DNA from: Variovorax paradoxus
GTDB lineage: Bacteria; Pseudomonadota; Gammaproteobacteria; Burkholderiales; Burkholderiaceae_C
Assembly: GCF_022009635.1 (NCBI RefSeq)
Contig: NZ_CP091716.1
Location: 6,035,501-6,099,500 of the forward strand
Direction of reading: 5' to 3'
DNA: 64,000 bases
Part shown: piece by piece, positions 10,008 through 18,750 of the stretch
Layout of the letters: every line of letters begins with the position of its first letter
How positions within the stretch are numbered: position 1 is the stretch's first letter
The notes under the pieces: model-generated
The model's database searches: none
The model's input: only the letters and a program-made list of their open reading frames with translations
What the model was told of the DNA's origin: nothing
Program-made: the position numbers and the translations under genes

Positions 10008-11495
10008 ATGTTGAACCGCCGCACCCTCCTTACCACCGCTGGCGCCACCGTTGCGCTGGCCACCCCGCTCGCCGGCATGGCGCAGGGCAGGAAGGACGCC
10101 ATCGTGATCGGCATGGCGCTCGAGCCGCCGGGCCTGGACCCCACCAGCGGCGCCGCCGCCGCCATCGCGGAAGTGGTGCAGTACAACATCCTGGAAACGC
10201 TCACCAAGATCAACGCCGACGGCAGCGTCACCCCGCTGCTGGCCGACAGCTGGGAAGTCTCGCCCGACCTGAAGACCTACACCTTCAAGCTCAAGCGCGG
10301 CGTGAAGTACCAGAACGGCGAGCCTTTCAACGCGGCCGCGGTCAAGTTCTCGTTCGACCGCGCCGGCAGCGAGAAGAGCACCAACAAGGACAAGCGCACC
10401 TTCGCCAACCTGAGCACCCAGGTCGTCGACGACTACACCGTGGTGGTCATCAACAAGGAAATCGACCCCGACCTGCCCTTCGTGCTGGGGCAGGCCACGG
10501 CCGTGATCGTCGAGCCCAAGAGCGCCGAGGGCAACGCCACCAAGCCGGTCGGCACCGGCCCCTACAAGCTCGACAACTGGGCCAAGGGCTCGTCGATCAC
10601 GCTGAGCAAGTGGGAGGGCTTCCGCAGCCCGGCCACCGCCAAGATCAACAAGGTCACCTTCCGCTTCATCTCCGACACCGCCGCGCAGGCCGCGGCCGTG
10701 CTGTCTGGCGACATCGACGTGTTCCCGCGCATCGGCACGCGCGTGGTGCCGCAGTTCAAGATGAACCCGCAGTTCCAGGTGATCCTGGCCGGCTCGCGCG
10801 CCAAGACCATCCTGTCGATCAACAACCGCAAGAAGCCGCTGGACGACGTGCGCGTGCGCCGCGCCATCCTCGCCGCCATCGACCGCAAGGCCGTGATCGA
10901 AGGCGCGGCCGACGGCTTCGGCGTGCCCATCGGCAGCCACTACGTGCCGGGCGCGGCGGGCTATGTCGACACCACCGGCATCAACCCCTTCGACATCGAG
11001 AAGGCCAAGAAGCTGCTGGCCGAGGCCGGCGTGAAGACGCCGCTCGAACTCAAGATGACGCTGCCGCCGCCACCCTACGCGCGCCAGGGCGGCGAGGTGA
11101 TCGTGGCCGAGCTGGCCAAGATCGGCATCGTGGTGAAGGTGCAGAACGTCGAATGGGCGCAGTGGCTCAGCGGCACCTACGGCAACAAGGACTACGACCT
11201 GTCGATCGTCTCGCACGTCGAGCCCTTCGACCTGGGCAACTACGCCAAGTCGGACTACTACTGGGGCTACCAGTCGAAGGCCTTCGACACGCTGTTCGAC
11301 AAGATCAAGACCACCGCCAACACGGCGGAGCGCAACAAGCTGCTGGGCGACGCGCAGAAGATGCTGGCCACCGACGCGGCCAACGGCTTCCTGTACCAGC
11401 CGCAGTTCCCGACCGTGGCCAAGAAGAACGTCAAGGGCATCTGGAAGGAAAACCCGATCTTCGTGAACGACCTGTCGGCGCTGTCGTGGGGCTGA
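10008..11495 (+). CDS. Periplasmic solute-binding protein, family 5 (second copy)
   Basis: Same family and length (495 residues) as the preceding gene, with long identical blocks such as YVDTTG, IEKAKKLLAEAGVKTPLEL, PPPPYARQGGE and QNVEWAQW; clearly a tandem duplicate. Signal peptide MLNRRTLLTTAGATVALATP also carries RR. Differences concentrate around residues ~235-260, where the first copy has FPHASVSRSLSQ and this one FPRIGTRVVPQ, which could alter the ligand pocket. A GGAG precedes ATG 10008 by about nine bases. The 3' end overlaps the amidase start. Confidence 0.94.
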   Translation: MLNRRTLLTTAGATVALATPLAGMAQGRKDAIVIGMALEPPGLDPTSGAAAAIAEVVQYNILETLTKINADGSVTPLLADSWEVSPDLKTYTFKLKRGVKYQNGEPFNAAAVKFSFDRAGSEKSTNKDKRTFANLSTQVVDDYTVVVINKEIDPDLPFVLGQATAVIVEPKSAEGNATKPVGTGPYKLDNWAKGSSITLSKWEGFRSPATAKINKVTFRFISDTAAQAAAVLSGDIDVFPRIGTRVVPQFKMNPQFQVILAGSRAKTILSINNRKKPLDDVRVRRAILAAIDRKAVIEGAADGFGVPIGSHYVPGAAGYVDTTGINPFDIEKAKKLLAEAGVKTPLELKMTLPPPPYARQGGEVIVAELAKIGIVVKVQNVEWAQWLSGTYGNKDYDLSIVSHVEPFDLGNYAKSDYYWGYQSKAFDTLFDKIKTTANTAERNKLLGDAQKMLATDAANGFLYQPQFPTVAKKNVKGIWKENPIFVNDLSALSWG

Positions 11496-12892
11496 ACGAC
11501 CTGACCGCGCAGGAGCTTGCCGCGGCCTACCGCGACCGCAAGCTCTCGCCGGTGGAGGTCACGCAGGCTGTCATTGCGCACATGGAGCGCTGGGAGCCGC
11601 ATCTGCAGGCCACCTGGCTCTTCAGGCCCGAGGCCGCGCTCGAGCAGGCGCGTGCATCGGAGGCGCGCTGGCAGCGCGGCGATGCGTACGGCCCGCTCGA
11701 CGGTGTGCCGACGACCATCAAGGAGAACATCGCCACGCGCGGCGACCCGATGCCGGCCGGCACCGCGGCGGTCGACCTGCCGCCCGCCGCGGCCGACGCA
11801 CCGCCGGCCGCGCGCCTGAAGGAAGCGGGCGCGGTGATCGTCAGCAAGACCACCATGCCCGACTACGGCATGTTGTCGTCGGGCCTTTCCAGCTTTCACA
11901 CGCTGGCACGCAACCCCTGGGACCCGCGGCTCACGCCGGGCGGCTCCAGCGCGGGCGCCGGCGCCGCGGCCGCCGCGGGCTACGGCCCGCTGCACCTGGG
12001 CACCGACATCGGCGGCTCGCTGCGCCTGCCGGCCAGCTGGTGCGGCATCTTCACGCTCAAGCCGAGCCTGGGCCGCATCCCGATCGATCCACCCTACATG
12101 GGCCGCGCGGCCGGCCCCATGACTCGCACCGTGGGCGACGCCGCGCTGATGATGCAGGCGCTGGCCAGGCCCGATGCGCGCGACAGCATGAGCCTGCCCG
12201 CGCAGGACATCGACTGGGCCGCCTTCGACGTGCCGCCCGACCATCTGCGCGGCCTGCGCATCGGGCTGCTGCTCGACGCGGGCTGCGGGCTCGCGGTCGA
12301 GCCGGAGATACAGACCGCCGTCGAACACGCGGCGCGGCTGTTCGAGAAGGCCGGCGCGGTCGTCGAGCCCATGCAGCCGTTCATGTCGCAAGCCATGCTC
12401 GACGGCATGGACCACCTGTGGCGCATGCGCTCGCTCGTGGACATGAAAGGGCTGCGCGCCGACCAGCGCGCCAAGGTGCTGCCCTACATCCGCGAATGGG
12501 CCGAGAGCGCGGCCGAGTTCAGCGGCGAGCATGTGTTCCGCGGCTTCAGCCAGTTCCATGCGACGCGCGTGGCGGCCGTCAGCGCATGCGCGCGCTTCGA
12601 CTACGTGATCTCGCCCGTCTCGCCCAACATGCCCGCGGCGGCAGAGCTGCCTTCGCCGACCAACGACCCCTTGCGTCCGCTGGAGCACATCGGCTTCACC
12701 GTGCCGTTCAACATGTCGGAGCAACCGGCTGCTTCTGTGAACTGCGGGTATTCGGCCTCGGGCCTGCCGATCGGACTGCAGATTGCGGGGCAGCGCTTCG
12801 ACGATCTGGGCGTGCTTCGCGTTTCGCGCGCCTTCGAGCAGATCCGCGAAGCGCAGCGGCCCTGGCCCGAGCCGCCACACGCAAACAGCTGA
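11486..12892 (+). CDS. Amidase-signature family hydrolase
   Basis: Amide-bond hydrolase of the GatA/AtzF-like amidase signature family, 468 residues, probably cytosolic (no signal peptide). The Ser-Ser-Lys triad is visible: Lys in GVPTTIKEN (~79), Ser in PGGSSAGAG (~154/155) and the nucleophile Ser in TDIGGSLRLPA (~178). The C-terminal SGLPIGLQIAGQRFDD is typical. I use GTG 11486, which overlaps the end of the second binding-protein gene by ten bases, implying coupling. Context suggests it hydrolyses what the importer brings in; the substrate is unknown. Stand-alone, not part of a gatCAB set. Confidence 0.9.
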   Translation: MGLNDLTAQELAAAYRDRKLSPVEVTQAVIAHMERWEPHLQATWLFRPEAALEQARASEARWQRGDAYGPLDGVPTTIKENIATRGDPMPAGTAAVDLPPAAADAPPAARLKEAGAVIVSKTTMPDYGMLSSGLSSFHTLARNPWDPRLTPGGSSAGAGAAAAAGYGPLHLGTDIGGSLRLPASWCGIFTLKPSLGRIPIDPPYMGRAAGPMTRTVGDAALMMQALARPDARDSMSLPAQDIDWAAFDVPPDHLRGLRIGLLLDAGCGLAVEPEIQTAVEHAARLFEKAGAVVEPMQPFMSQAMLDGMDHLWRMRSLVDMKGLRADQRAKVLPYIREWAESAAEFSGEHVFRGFSQFHATRVAAVSACARFDYVISPVSPNMPAAAELPSPTNDPLRPLEHIGFTVPFNMSEQPAASVNCGYSASGLPIGLQIAGQRFDDLGVLRVSRAFEQIREAQRPWPEPPHANS

Positions 12893-12924
12893 AGCCTTCA
12901 AGAACCGGCGAACCTGCCGATAAA

Positions 12925-12957
12925 GAAGATTGCCCGGACATCGGGCGTCTTCTTTTT
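12925..12957 (+). terminator. Intrinsic terminator after amidase
   Basis: GAAGAt(t)GCCCG pairs with CGGGCgTCTTC (one bulge, one wobble) around a GACAT-type loop, then a run of T at 12953-12957. It closes the transporter-amidase operon. Confidence 0.8.
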
Positions 12958-12973
12958 TCGATAGGAGCCTGGA

Positions 12974-14569
12974 TTGATCGTCACTCCGACCACTGTCAGT
13001 CCCCTGGTGACGTCCGGCGCGACGACCGCATGGCGCACCGGCAGCCTGCCGGCGCCCACGGACACCGCGGCAACCGCCACGCCGGCCGTTTCGGTGAGCA
13101 TCGGGCAATCGGCCACGTCGGCCGATGTGCGGACCTATGCCATGTCCGGCCGCGCGGCCGCGGCACCCACCTGGGAGCAGAACCCCGCCGATGCGATCTC
13201 CTCGCTGATGGCGGGCAACTTCGTCTACGCCCCGGCCGGCGCGCGATTCAGCGGGCTGGGCGCCGCGATGCTCAAGCGATTCGGCACGGACGCCGGCGAC
13301 TTCTCGCAGTCGGTGACGCTGTCGGCCCAGGGCATCGGCGGCTCGACACTGCATGCCGACGCGGAAAACCAGATCAAGCTGTCGATCCGCACGGCCAGCG
13401 GCGCCACCGTCGAACTCAGCCTGGGCAGCCAGGACGACGGCATGGCGGTGCAGATCAAGGTCTCCGGCGGCGAACTCACCGAAGCCGAGAGCAAGGCGCT
13501 GACCCAGCTTTCGGGCGCTTTCCAGGAAGCCATCGACGGCCTGAGCGCCTTTCCGCCGCGCCTGGCGCTCGGCGGCCTCACCAAGTTCGATCCGGCGGTG
13601 CTGTCGTCGATCGACTTCAAGGCCAGCATCAAGGCCGATGGCAAGGGCGCCATCAACACCCTCGAGTTCCATGCCGACGCGAAGTCGCGGTCGGTGAACG
13701 CGACGGGCCCGTCGGGCACGGTGAAGGTGGACGTCGACCTCTCGAACCCGACCATCCTCGGAAACTCCACGCAGCAGGCACAGGCCATGACGCGCTACCT
13801 GCAGCAGGTCGATGCCGCCGGCAGCCGGGGCCGGGGCGACGCAGTGCTGGTGTCGATGTTCAAGGATGCGTTCTCGCAGATGAACAGCAACTACGGCGTG
13901 ACGGCACCCGTCGCGGGACGCGAGGCGCCGGGCGTGATCGCGCTGAACGCGGGCGACCACAGCCTGCTGAGCGGCCTGGCCGACTTCAATGCGTCGATGG
14001 TGCAGACCCCGAACTCGTCGAACCCGATGCGGCCGGAGGAAGTCGACACCTTCTCGTACAAGCTCTCGCAGAGCACCAGCGTGACGGGCAAGGACCCGCG
14101 CAACCGCAACATCCACCAGGACCAGCAGGCGCAACTGAGCGCCAGCTTTCACCGGGCGCTGTCGCCGGGTGTGTCGCTGCTTCTCACGGCGTCGAAGGAA
14201 TCGCAGTTCTACGAGTACGTGCGGATCGACGACCAGGCCAAGGCGTCCGCCGACATCGCCTACAAGGACGGCGCGCGCACCAGCGCGACGGTCGAGCAGT
14301 CCGCGCGCGAATCGACCCGCGTGCAGCGCTACCTCATGGGCAAGCTGGAATCAGACACCACGACCCCGCTCGAGCGCAAGCGCGTGTCGGACGTGCGCCA
14401 GTTGCTGGCGACGGTCGAGAAGGCGGACAGGTCGCACGACCCCGAGGATGCCCGCCAGCGCGACCGAGCGCTCGCGGTGGCTGCGTCGCTGGCCGAGCTG
14501 CCCGGCAGGCCGGGCTTGCTGCCGCGAGGCAACGGCGAGACGGTATATCGCCCGCAGCCGGCAGCCTGA
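12974..14569 (+). CDS. Unrecognised 531-residue protein, TTG start
   Basis: I do not recognise a family. The product is Ser/Thr/Ala-rich at the N-terminus (residues 1-65), has no signal peptide or membrane helix, and continues as soluble alternating alpha/beta sequence. Visible blocks include WEQNPADAISSLMAGNFVY (~67-85), an IKLSIRTASGATVELSLGSQ beta-like stretch (~135-155), and a charged helical end with VEQSARESTRVQRYLMGKLE. The TTG start is supported by AGGAG at 12963-12967, six bases upstream; the first in-frame ATG lies 56 codons later. A single-gene unit between a terminator and an AraC gene. Codon use looks like its neighbours. Confidence 0.75.
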   Translation: MIVTPTTVSPLVTSGATTAWRTGSLPAPTDTAATATPAVSVSIGQSATSADVRTYAMSGRAAAAPTWEQNPADAISSLMAGNFVYAPAGARFSGLGAAMLKRFGTDAGDFSQSVTLSAQGIGGSTLHADAENQIKLSIRTASGATVELSLGSQDDGMAVQIKVSGGELTEAESKALTQLSGAFQEAIDGLSAFPPRLALGGLTKFDPAVLSSIDFKASIKADGKGAINTLEFHADAKSRSVNATGPSGTVKVDVDLSNPTILGNSTQQAQAMTRYLQQVDAAGSRGRGDAVLVSMFKDAFSQMNSNYGVTAPVAGREAPGVIALNAGDHSLLSGLADFNASMVQTPNSSNPMRPEEVDTFSYKLSQSTSVTGKDPRNRNIHQDQQAQLSASFHRALSPGVSLLLTASKESQFYEYVRIDDQAKASADIAYKDGARTSATVEQSARESTRVQRYLMGKLESDTTTPLERKRVSDVRQLLATVEKADRSHDPEDARQRDRALAVAASLAELPGRPGLLPRGNGETVYRPQPAA

Positions 14570-14653
14570 ACCTCCAGGGGCAGGCGTCATGATTCGGCGG
14601 ACGGCGAAGCCAGCTAAGCTCGCCGTACGCCCCCCATCTCCGGCGCTCTTGCC

Positions 14654-15184
14654 ATGCCCTCCCGCAAAGACTCCCGCGCCCCGCCTCCCGCACAGGCTGA
14701 AGGCGTCCCCATGCAGGACCCTCAGCTCCTTCGCCGCCTGCTGCGCGCGAAGGACCGCATCGATGCCGCTTCGCACGAAGCCTGGCCGGTGCAGCGCCTG
14801 GCCGCGGTAAGTGGTGTCTCCGAAGCCCACTTCGCGCGCTCCTTCAAGCAGGCCTTCGGCATGCCACCGCACCGCTATCTGCTGACGCGGCGCATCGAGC
14901 GCGCGACGGCGCTCCTGGGCGACACCGACCTGTCCATCACCGAGATCGCCTTCGCCACCGGGTGGGAAAGCCTGGGCACCTTCGGGCGCACTTTCCGCGA
15001 CATCACGGGAGAAAGCCCCAGCACGCTGCGCCCGCGCCTGCAGGCCGCGGCGCGGCAGCTCGAGCACATGCCGGCCTGCGTTCTCAAGGCCGCGCAGCGG
15101 CCCGATCTCATCGAAGCAGTTTCGGAGAAGCGCCGCCGCGCGGCGAACGGTACAAAACGGCTTTCAACCAAGGAGACGCGATGA
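14654..15184 (+). CDS. AraC-family regulator (DNA-binding domain only)
   Basis: The 176-residue protein is essentially the two helix-turn-helix AraC domain: WPVQRLAAVSGVSEAHFARSFKQ as the first HTH and ITEIAFATGWESLGTFGRTF as the second, at about residues 45-125. There is no N-terminal sensor domain, only a basic/proline-rich leader. A start at MQDPQLL (14711) is an alternative. Its stop overlaps the start of the VOC gene (ATGA at 15181-15184), so the two are translated together and probably work in one response. Confidence 0.9.
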   Translation: MPSRKDSRAPPPAQAEGVPMQDPQLLRRLLRAKDRIDAASHEAWPVQRLAAVSGVSEAHFARSFKQAFGMPPHRYLLTRRIERATALLGDTDLSITEIAFATGWESLGTFGRTFRDITGESPSTLRPRLQAAARQLEHMPACVLKAAQRPDLIEAVSEKRRRAANGTKRLSTKETR

Positions 15185-15597
15185 GTCAAGGTATCGGTGT
15201 GGTAGGTGTGTACGTGAACGACCAGGACGAGGCGCTGGCGTTCTATGTGGAAAAGCTCGGGTTCCGCGTGCAGGCGGACGTTGGCAACGGGGCCTACCGC
15301 TGGCTCACGGTGCAGCACCCGGAGCAGCCGTCGTTCGAGCTGGGCCTGTTCACCCCCGGGCCGCCGGTACACGACGAAGCGACGGCCCAGACGCTGCGCG
15401 CCATGGTGGCCAAGGGCGCGATGCCGGCGCTGGTGCTGAATGTGACCGACTGCCGCGCGGCCTATGAGCGGATGCGCAAGCTGGGCGTGGAGTTCACCCA
15501 GGAGCCGATGGAGCGCTACGGCAGCGTGGACGCCGGCTTTCGCGACCCGTCGGGCAACGGCTGGAAGATGATCCAGGCGCGAGCGAAAGCGGCTTGA
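15181..15597 (+). CDS. VOC / glyoxalase-fold family protein
   Basis: A 138-residue vicinal-oxygen-chelate fold protein. The N-terminal half has VYVNDQDEALAFYVEKLGF, and the C-terminal half VLNVTDCRAAYERMRKLGVEF followed by FRDPSGNGWKMIQ, both standard betaalphabetabetabeta landmarks. Such proteins include dioxygenases, glyoxalases and antibiotic-binding proteins; the activity is not determined by sequence alone. Coupled by a 4-base overlap to the AraC-type regulator. Confidence 0.88.
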   Translation: MSQGIGVVGVYVNDQDEALAFYVEKLGFRVQADVGNGAYRWLTVQHPEQPSFELGLFTPGPPVHDEATAQTLRAMVAKGAMPALVLNVTDCRAAYERMRKLGVEFTQEPMERYGSVDAGFRDPSGNGWKMIQARAKAA

Positions 15598-15676
15598 GCG
15601 ACGGCGTCGAAAGACGCGGGCCGCGGCTGCGAGAAAATCCCATGCTGAGTGCATCACATCAAGAAGGGACGCTCGC

Positions 15677-16867
15677 ATGGGTACTTCAACCGCGGCGGCA
15701 TCCAGGCCCCGGGGCCGCAGGCCGGGGTTCGTCGCCGCGGTGGCCGTACTGCTCGTGATCGCCGGTGGCTTCGGCTTCACGGCGGCCATCGACATGAAGG
15801 ACCCGGTGTTCCTCCTGCGGTTTCTGTTCACGCCGAGATCGGAAGTAGAGGCGCTGTACGACACCCGCATGATCGCCGCCTCGTCGCAACCACGCCCGAT
15901 TCCCGAGCGGTTGCAGCCTCTTGCCAAGACGGTGCCCTGGAAAGGCAACAACACGGACATCGTGAGCGTGCTTCAGGAGACCCGGACCAATGCATTCCTC
16001 GTGATGTGCCGTGGCACCCTGGTGAACGAGTGGTACAGCGAGCCTGGCAAGAAGACGGCGCGCGAGTCTTCATGGTCCATCGCCAAGTCCGTCGTGGGCC
16101 TGCTCGTCGGGCAGCTGGTCGCCGAAGGCAAGCTGTCCGAGGACACGAAGCTCGTGGCGGTGTTGCCCGAGTTCGCCGCCGGCGGCAAGTTCGACGAGAT
16201 CACCGTGCGCGACCTGCTCGACATGAAGAGCGGCATCGACGTGACCGAGGACTACTCGGAATACAAGCCCTTCACCGGCGTCGCCGGCATGCAGGTGACG
16301 AGCGACCTGCCTCGCTACATGATGAGGAACCGAGCGCTCGCCTTCGCACCTGGAACGCGCTCCGACTACCGCAGCATCGACGCCCAGTACCTGTCGATGA
16401 TCGTGGCACGGCTGGAAGGCGAGCCGCTGGCGAAGGTGCTCGAACGCCGGCTGTGGCAGCCGCTCGGCGCGCAGGACGAGGCGAGCTGGAACCTCGATCA
16501 TGCGAACGGCCTCGAGCGCGGCTTCGGCAACCTGAACGCCACGCCGCGCGACTTCGCCAAGCTCGGCCTGCTGGCGCTCGCGGGCGGCAAGCCCGGCGAG
16601 CGCGCATTGATCTCGCCCGAATGGATGACCCGCATCACCACCCCGGTGGCCGAGGCGGAACCGGGCTGGATGTACGCGGCACTGTGGTGGCACCCGCCCG
16701 GCCATGAAAAGAACCGCGACTACAGCGCGATCGGCGTCTACGGCCAGTATGTCTACGTCAACCCCGGACGCCACACCGTCGTGGTGAAGCTCAGCGACTA
16801 CGGCTCGCAGCAGGACGAGGCGGAAACGATCGACGTGTTTCGCGCGGTGGCCGAAGGGTGCCACTGA
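15677..16867 (+). CDS. Membrane-anchored serine hydrolase, beta-lactamase class C fold
   Basis: A 396-residue serine beta-lactamase/penicillin-binding-type hydrolase. Residues ~17-38 form one hydrophobic segment (FVAAVAVLLVIAGGFGFTAA), so it is either anchored in the inner membrane or secreted. The nucleophile motif SxxK is SIAK (~134), the second motif appears as YRSI, and IGVYGQYVYVNP sits where the third (KTG/HxG) motif is expected. DLLDMKSGIDVTEDY is also typical of the family. The natural substrate is unknown; antibiotic resistance should not be inferred. Confidence 0.87.
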   Translation: MGTSTAAASRPRGRRPGFVAAVAVLLVIAGGFGFTAAIDMKDPVFLLRFLFTPRSEVEALYDTRMIAASSQPRPIPERLQPLAKTVPWKGNNTDIVSVLQETRTNAFLVMCRGTLVNEWYSEPGKKTARESSWSIAKSVVGLLVGQLVAEGKLSEDTKLVAVLPEFAAGGKFDEITVRDLLDMKSGIDVTEDYSEYKPFTGVAGMQVTSDLPRYMMRNRALAFAPGTRSDYRSIDAQYLSMIVARLEGEPLAKVLERRLWQPLGAQDEASWNLDHANGLERGFGNLNATPRDFAKLGLLALAGGKPGERALISPEWMTRITTPVAEAEPGWMYAALWWHPPGHEKNRDYSAIGVYGQYVYVNPGRHTVVVKLSDYGSQQDEAETIDVFRAVAEGCH

Positions 16868-16897
16868 GCCCGGAGCGAGCCCGGTGCGGAGCCGGCC

Positions 16898-17308
16898 TCA
16901 GACCGCCGCGCTGCCGCCCTTCTGGAGTTGCTCCTCGATGGCGCCCTTGTCGAGGATCGACCACACCTCCACGATCTTCGCGTCCCTGAATTCGTAGAAC
17001 ACGTTCTCGGCAAACGAGACGGTTCTTCCGTTCACTGGCAGGCCGAGAAAACTGCCCTTCGGCGCGCAGTCGAACCGCAGCCGGCTGGCCACGCGGGGCG
17101 GCTCGGCAACGAGCAGCTCGATGCGAAAGAAGAGATCCGGAATCGCTGCGTAGTCCTGCTCCAGCATTTCGAGATAGCCCGGCAGTCCGAGCGGCCGGCC
17201 GTTGTGCTTCACCTCGTCGTGAACGAAGCGGCCCAGGCTCGGCCAGTCCCGTGCATTGAGGCAGGCGATGTAGCTGCGGTAGACGCTGGCGAGGTCAGTC
17301 GTCGTCAT
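16898..17308 (-). CDS. SnoaL/NTF2-like polyketide-cyclase-fold protein
   Basis: A 136-residue single-domain protein. DLASVYRSYIACLNARDWPSL and VHDEVKHNGRPLGLPGYLEML match the start of SnoaL-type domains, and NVFYEFRDAKIVEVWSILD is the typical C-terminal strand pair. Members are isomerases, cyclases or binding proteins. ATG 17308 has GGAG nine bases upstream. It follows the LysR gene on the same strand by 32 bases and may be co-transcribed with it. Confidence 0.85.
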   Translation of the reverse strand: MTTTDLASVYRSYIACLNARDWPSLGRFVHDEVKHNGRPLGLPGYLEMLEQDYAAIPDLFFRIELLVAEPPRVASRLRFDCAPKGSFLGLPVNGRTVSFAENVFYEFRDAKIVEVWSILDKGAIEEQLQKGGSAAV

Positions 17309-17340
17309 GGCTGCTGCTCCTTTGCGTGAACGATAGCGTC

Positions 17341-18201
17341 TCACGCAAGATGCGACGCCAGCAGCTCCCGGGCCTTGGAGACGAACGCGGTCTCCCCTCG
17401 CCGTGCCGGCAGGAACTGGAACGCCACCTTCGGCAGCGCCGGCAGCCCGTGCGGCGTGGCGAGCCGCGACACGCCCTCGCTGACGGCGGATTCGTTGAGG
17501 CAGGCTACACCCAGCCCCGCAGCGAGCGCCGACTGCAACCCCGCCACGCCCGACGCCACATGCGCGAGCGAGTACGCCACGCGCCGCCGCCGCAACAGCG
17601 CGACGGTGAACTGGTGCAGCGAACAGGTGTCGGGCAGCACCAGCAGCCGCACCGGCTCGCCGCGCACGAGCCGCATGCCCGTGGCGCCGAGCCACGCCAG
17701 CGACTCGCGCCGGAGCACCGACGCGCGCGGTTCCGGAGCGGAGACACCCGTGATGTTCATCCCCAGGCCCACGTCGAAGTCACCCCGCGCATAGGCGGCG
17801 CGCAGCTCGTCGCTTTTCAGGATGCTCACGTGCAGGCGCACGCGCGGGTAGCTTTCGCCGAGCCGGCCCAGCAGGCGCGTCAGGTCGGCGGGGCGGAAGT
17901 AGTCGGTGACGGCAAGGCGCAATTCCCCTTGCAGCGTTTCGCCGTGCATGTCGCGAAAGGCCTCGTCGCTGAGCGCCAGGATGCGCTGCGCATAGGCCAG
18001 CAGCCGCGTGCCCGCCTCGGTGGGCGACACGCCGGCCTTGCTGCGCGTGAGCAGCGATTGGCCCGCCCTTTCTTCGAGCTTGCGTATCTGCTCGCTGACC
18101 GACGACTGCGAAAGAAACACGCGCGGCGCGGCCGCCGTGAGGCTGCCTGCGTCGATCACCGCGGCAAGGGTGCGAAGCTGTTCGAGGTCGAATCCCTGCA
18201 T
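17341..18201 (-). CDS. LysR-family transcriptional regulator
   Basis: A 286-residue LTTR: N-terminal winged HTH (LEQLRTLAAVIDAGSLTAAAPRVFLSQSSVS region, residues ~5-60) and a C-terminal effector-binding domain (GELRLAVTDYF onward). Divergent from a tautomerase gene across 111 bases containing an ATC-N9-GAT LysR box, so it probably controls that gene and itself. An alternative start two codons upstream (18207) exists. Confidence 0.92.
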   Translation of the reverse strand: MQGFDLEQLRTLAAVIDAGSLTAAAPRVFLSQSSVSEQIRKLEERAGQSLLTRSKAGVSPTEAGTRLLAYAQRILALSDEAFRDMHGETLQGELRLAVTDYFRPADLTRLLGRLGESYPRVRLHVSILKSDELRAAYARGDFDVGLGMNITGVSAPEPRASVLRRESLAWLGATGMRLVRGEPVRLLVLPDTCSLHQFTVALLRRRRVAYSLAHVASGVAGLQSALAAGLGVACLNESAVSEGVSRLATPHGLPALPKVAFQFLPARRGETAFVSKARELLASHLA

Positions 18202-18209
18202 GATCAATC

Positions 18210-18226
18210 CATCCGTTTAACCGATG
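18210..18226. promoter_or_regulatory. LysR-type box between LysR and tautomerase genes
   Basis: CATC-N9-GATG, containing the classical T-N11-A core in the form ATC-N9-GAT, lies 9 bases upstream of the LysR start and 86 bases before the divergent tautomerase start. Position and symmetry fit an LTTR recognition site. Confidence 0.55.
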
Positions 18227-18312
18227 AATTCCATCATATCTTCCCGCTTTTCCGATGGTCATGCGACTCCCAAAATCACCCCATCGACCACTCATTCATA
18301 CAGGAGTCCGCC

Positions 18313-18711
18313 ATGCCCCATATCGTCGTCCACCTCTCCGGCGAACCCGACGCCGCTCTCACCCGCAAGACCGTCGACACGGTCGCCGAGCTCACGCAGA
18401 GCGTGCTGGGCAAGCAATTGCCGGTCATCGCCATCACGGTGCAGTACATCGCCGCCGACACCTGGTTCATCGGCGGCCAGTCGCTGGTGGCGCTCGGCAA
18501 GTCGGCCTTTCACCTGGACATCAGCGTCACCGACGAGACCAACACCAAGGCCGAGAAGGCACGTTACCTGCGCGAGGTGCATGCGGCCATGGCGAAGATC
18601 CGGCCCGATCTGCACGAGGTCTCTTACATCCACGTGATCGACGCGCGCGCCGCGGCCTACGGCTACGGCGGCCAGACGCAGGAGTACCGGCACCAGCAGG
18701 CCGGCGTCTGA
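18313..18711 (+). CDS. Tautomerase-superfamily protein
   Basis: A 132-residue 4-oxalocrotonate-tautomerase-fold protein. The product begins MPHIVVHLSG, so Pro2 becomes the catalytic N-terminal proline after Met removal. The second half (FHLDISVTDETNTKAEKARYLREVH) suggests a long tautomerase made of two betaalphabeta units in one chain. AGGAG at 18302-18306 precedes ATG 18313. Divergent from its likely LysR regulator. Substrate unknown. Confidence 0.85.
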   Translation: MPHIVVHLSGEPDAALTRKTVDTVAELTQSVLGKQLPVIAITVQYIAADTWFIGGQSLVALGKSAFHLDISVTDETNTKAEKARYLREVHAAMAKIRPDLHEVSYIHVIDARAAAYGYGGQTQEYRHQQAGV

Positions 18712-18750
18712 GTCGTTGAAGCATCGCCGGGGGCATGGCACCATGCCGCC

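Noticed and set aside
11267..14152. Minus-strand frame of ~960 codons across amidase and the unknown 531-residue gene
   Set aside because: No recognisable domain; Arg/Ala/His-biased shadow. The plus-strand frames have starts, ribosome-binding sites and a terminator between them.
15677..16867. Beta-lactamase-fold protein as an antibiotic-resistance gene
   Set aside because: The third motif differs from true class C enzymes and the protein has a membrane anchor; housekeeping esterase/peptidase-like roles are more likely.
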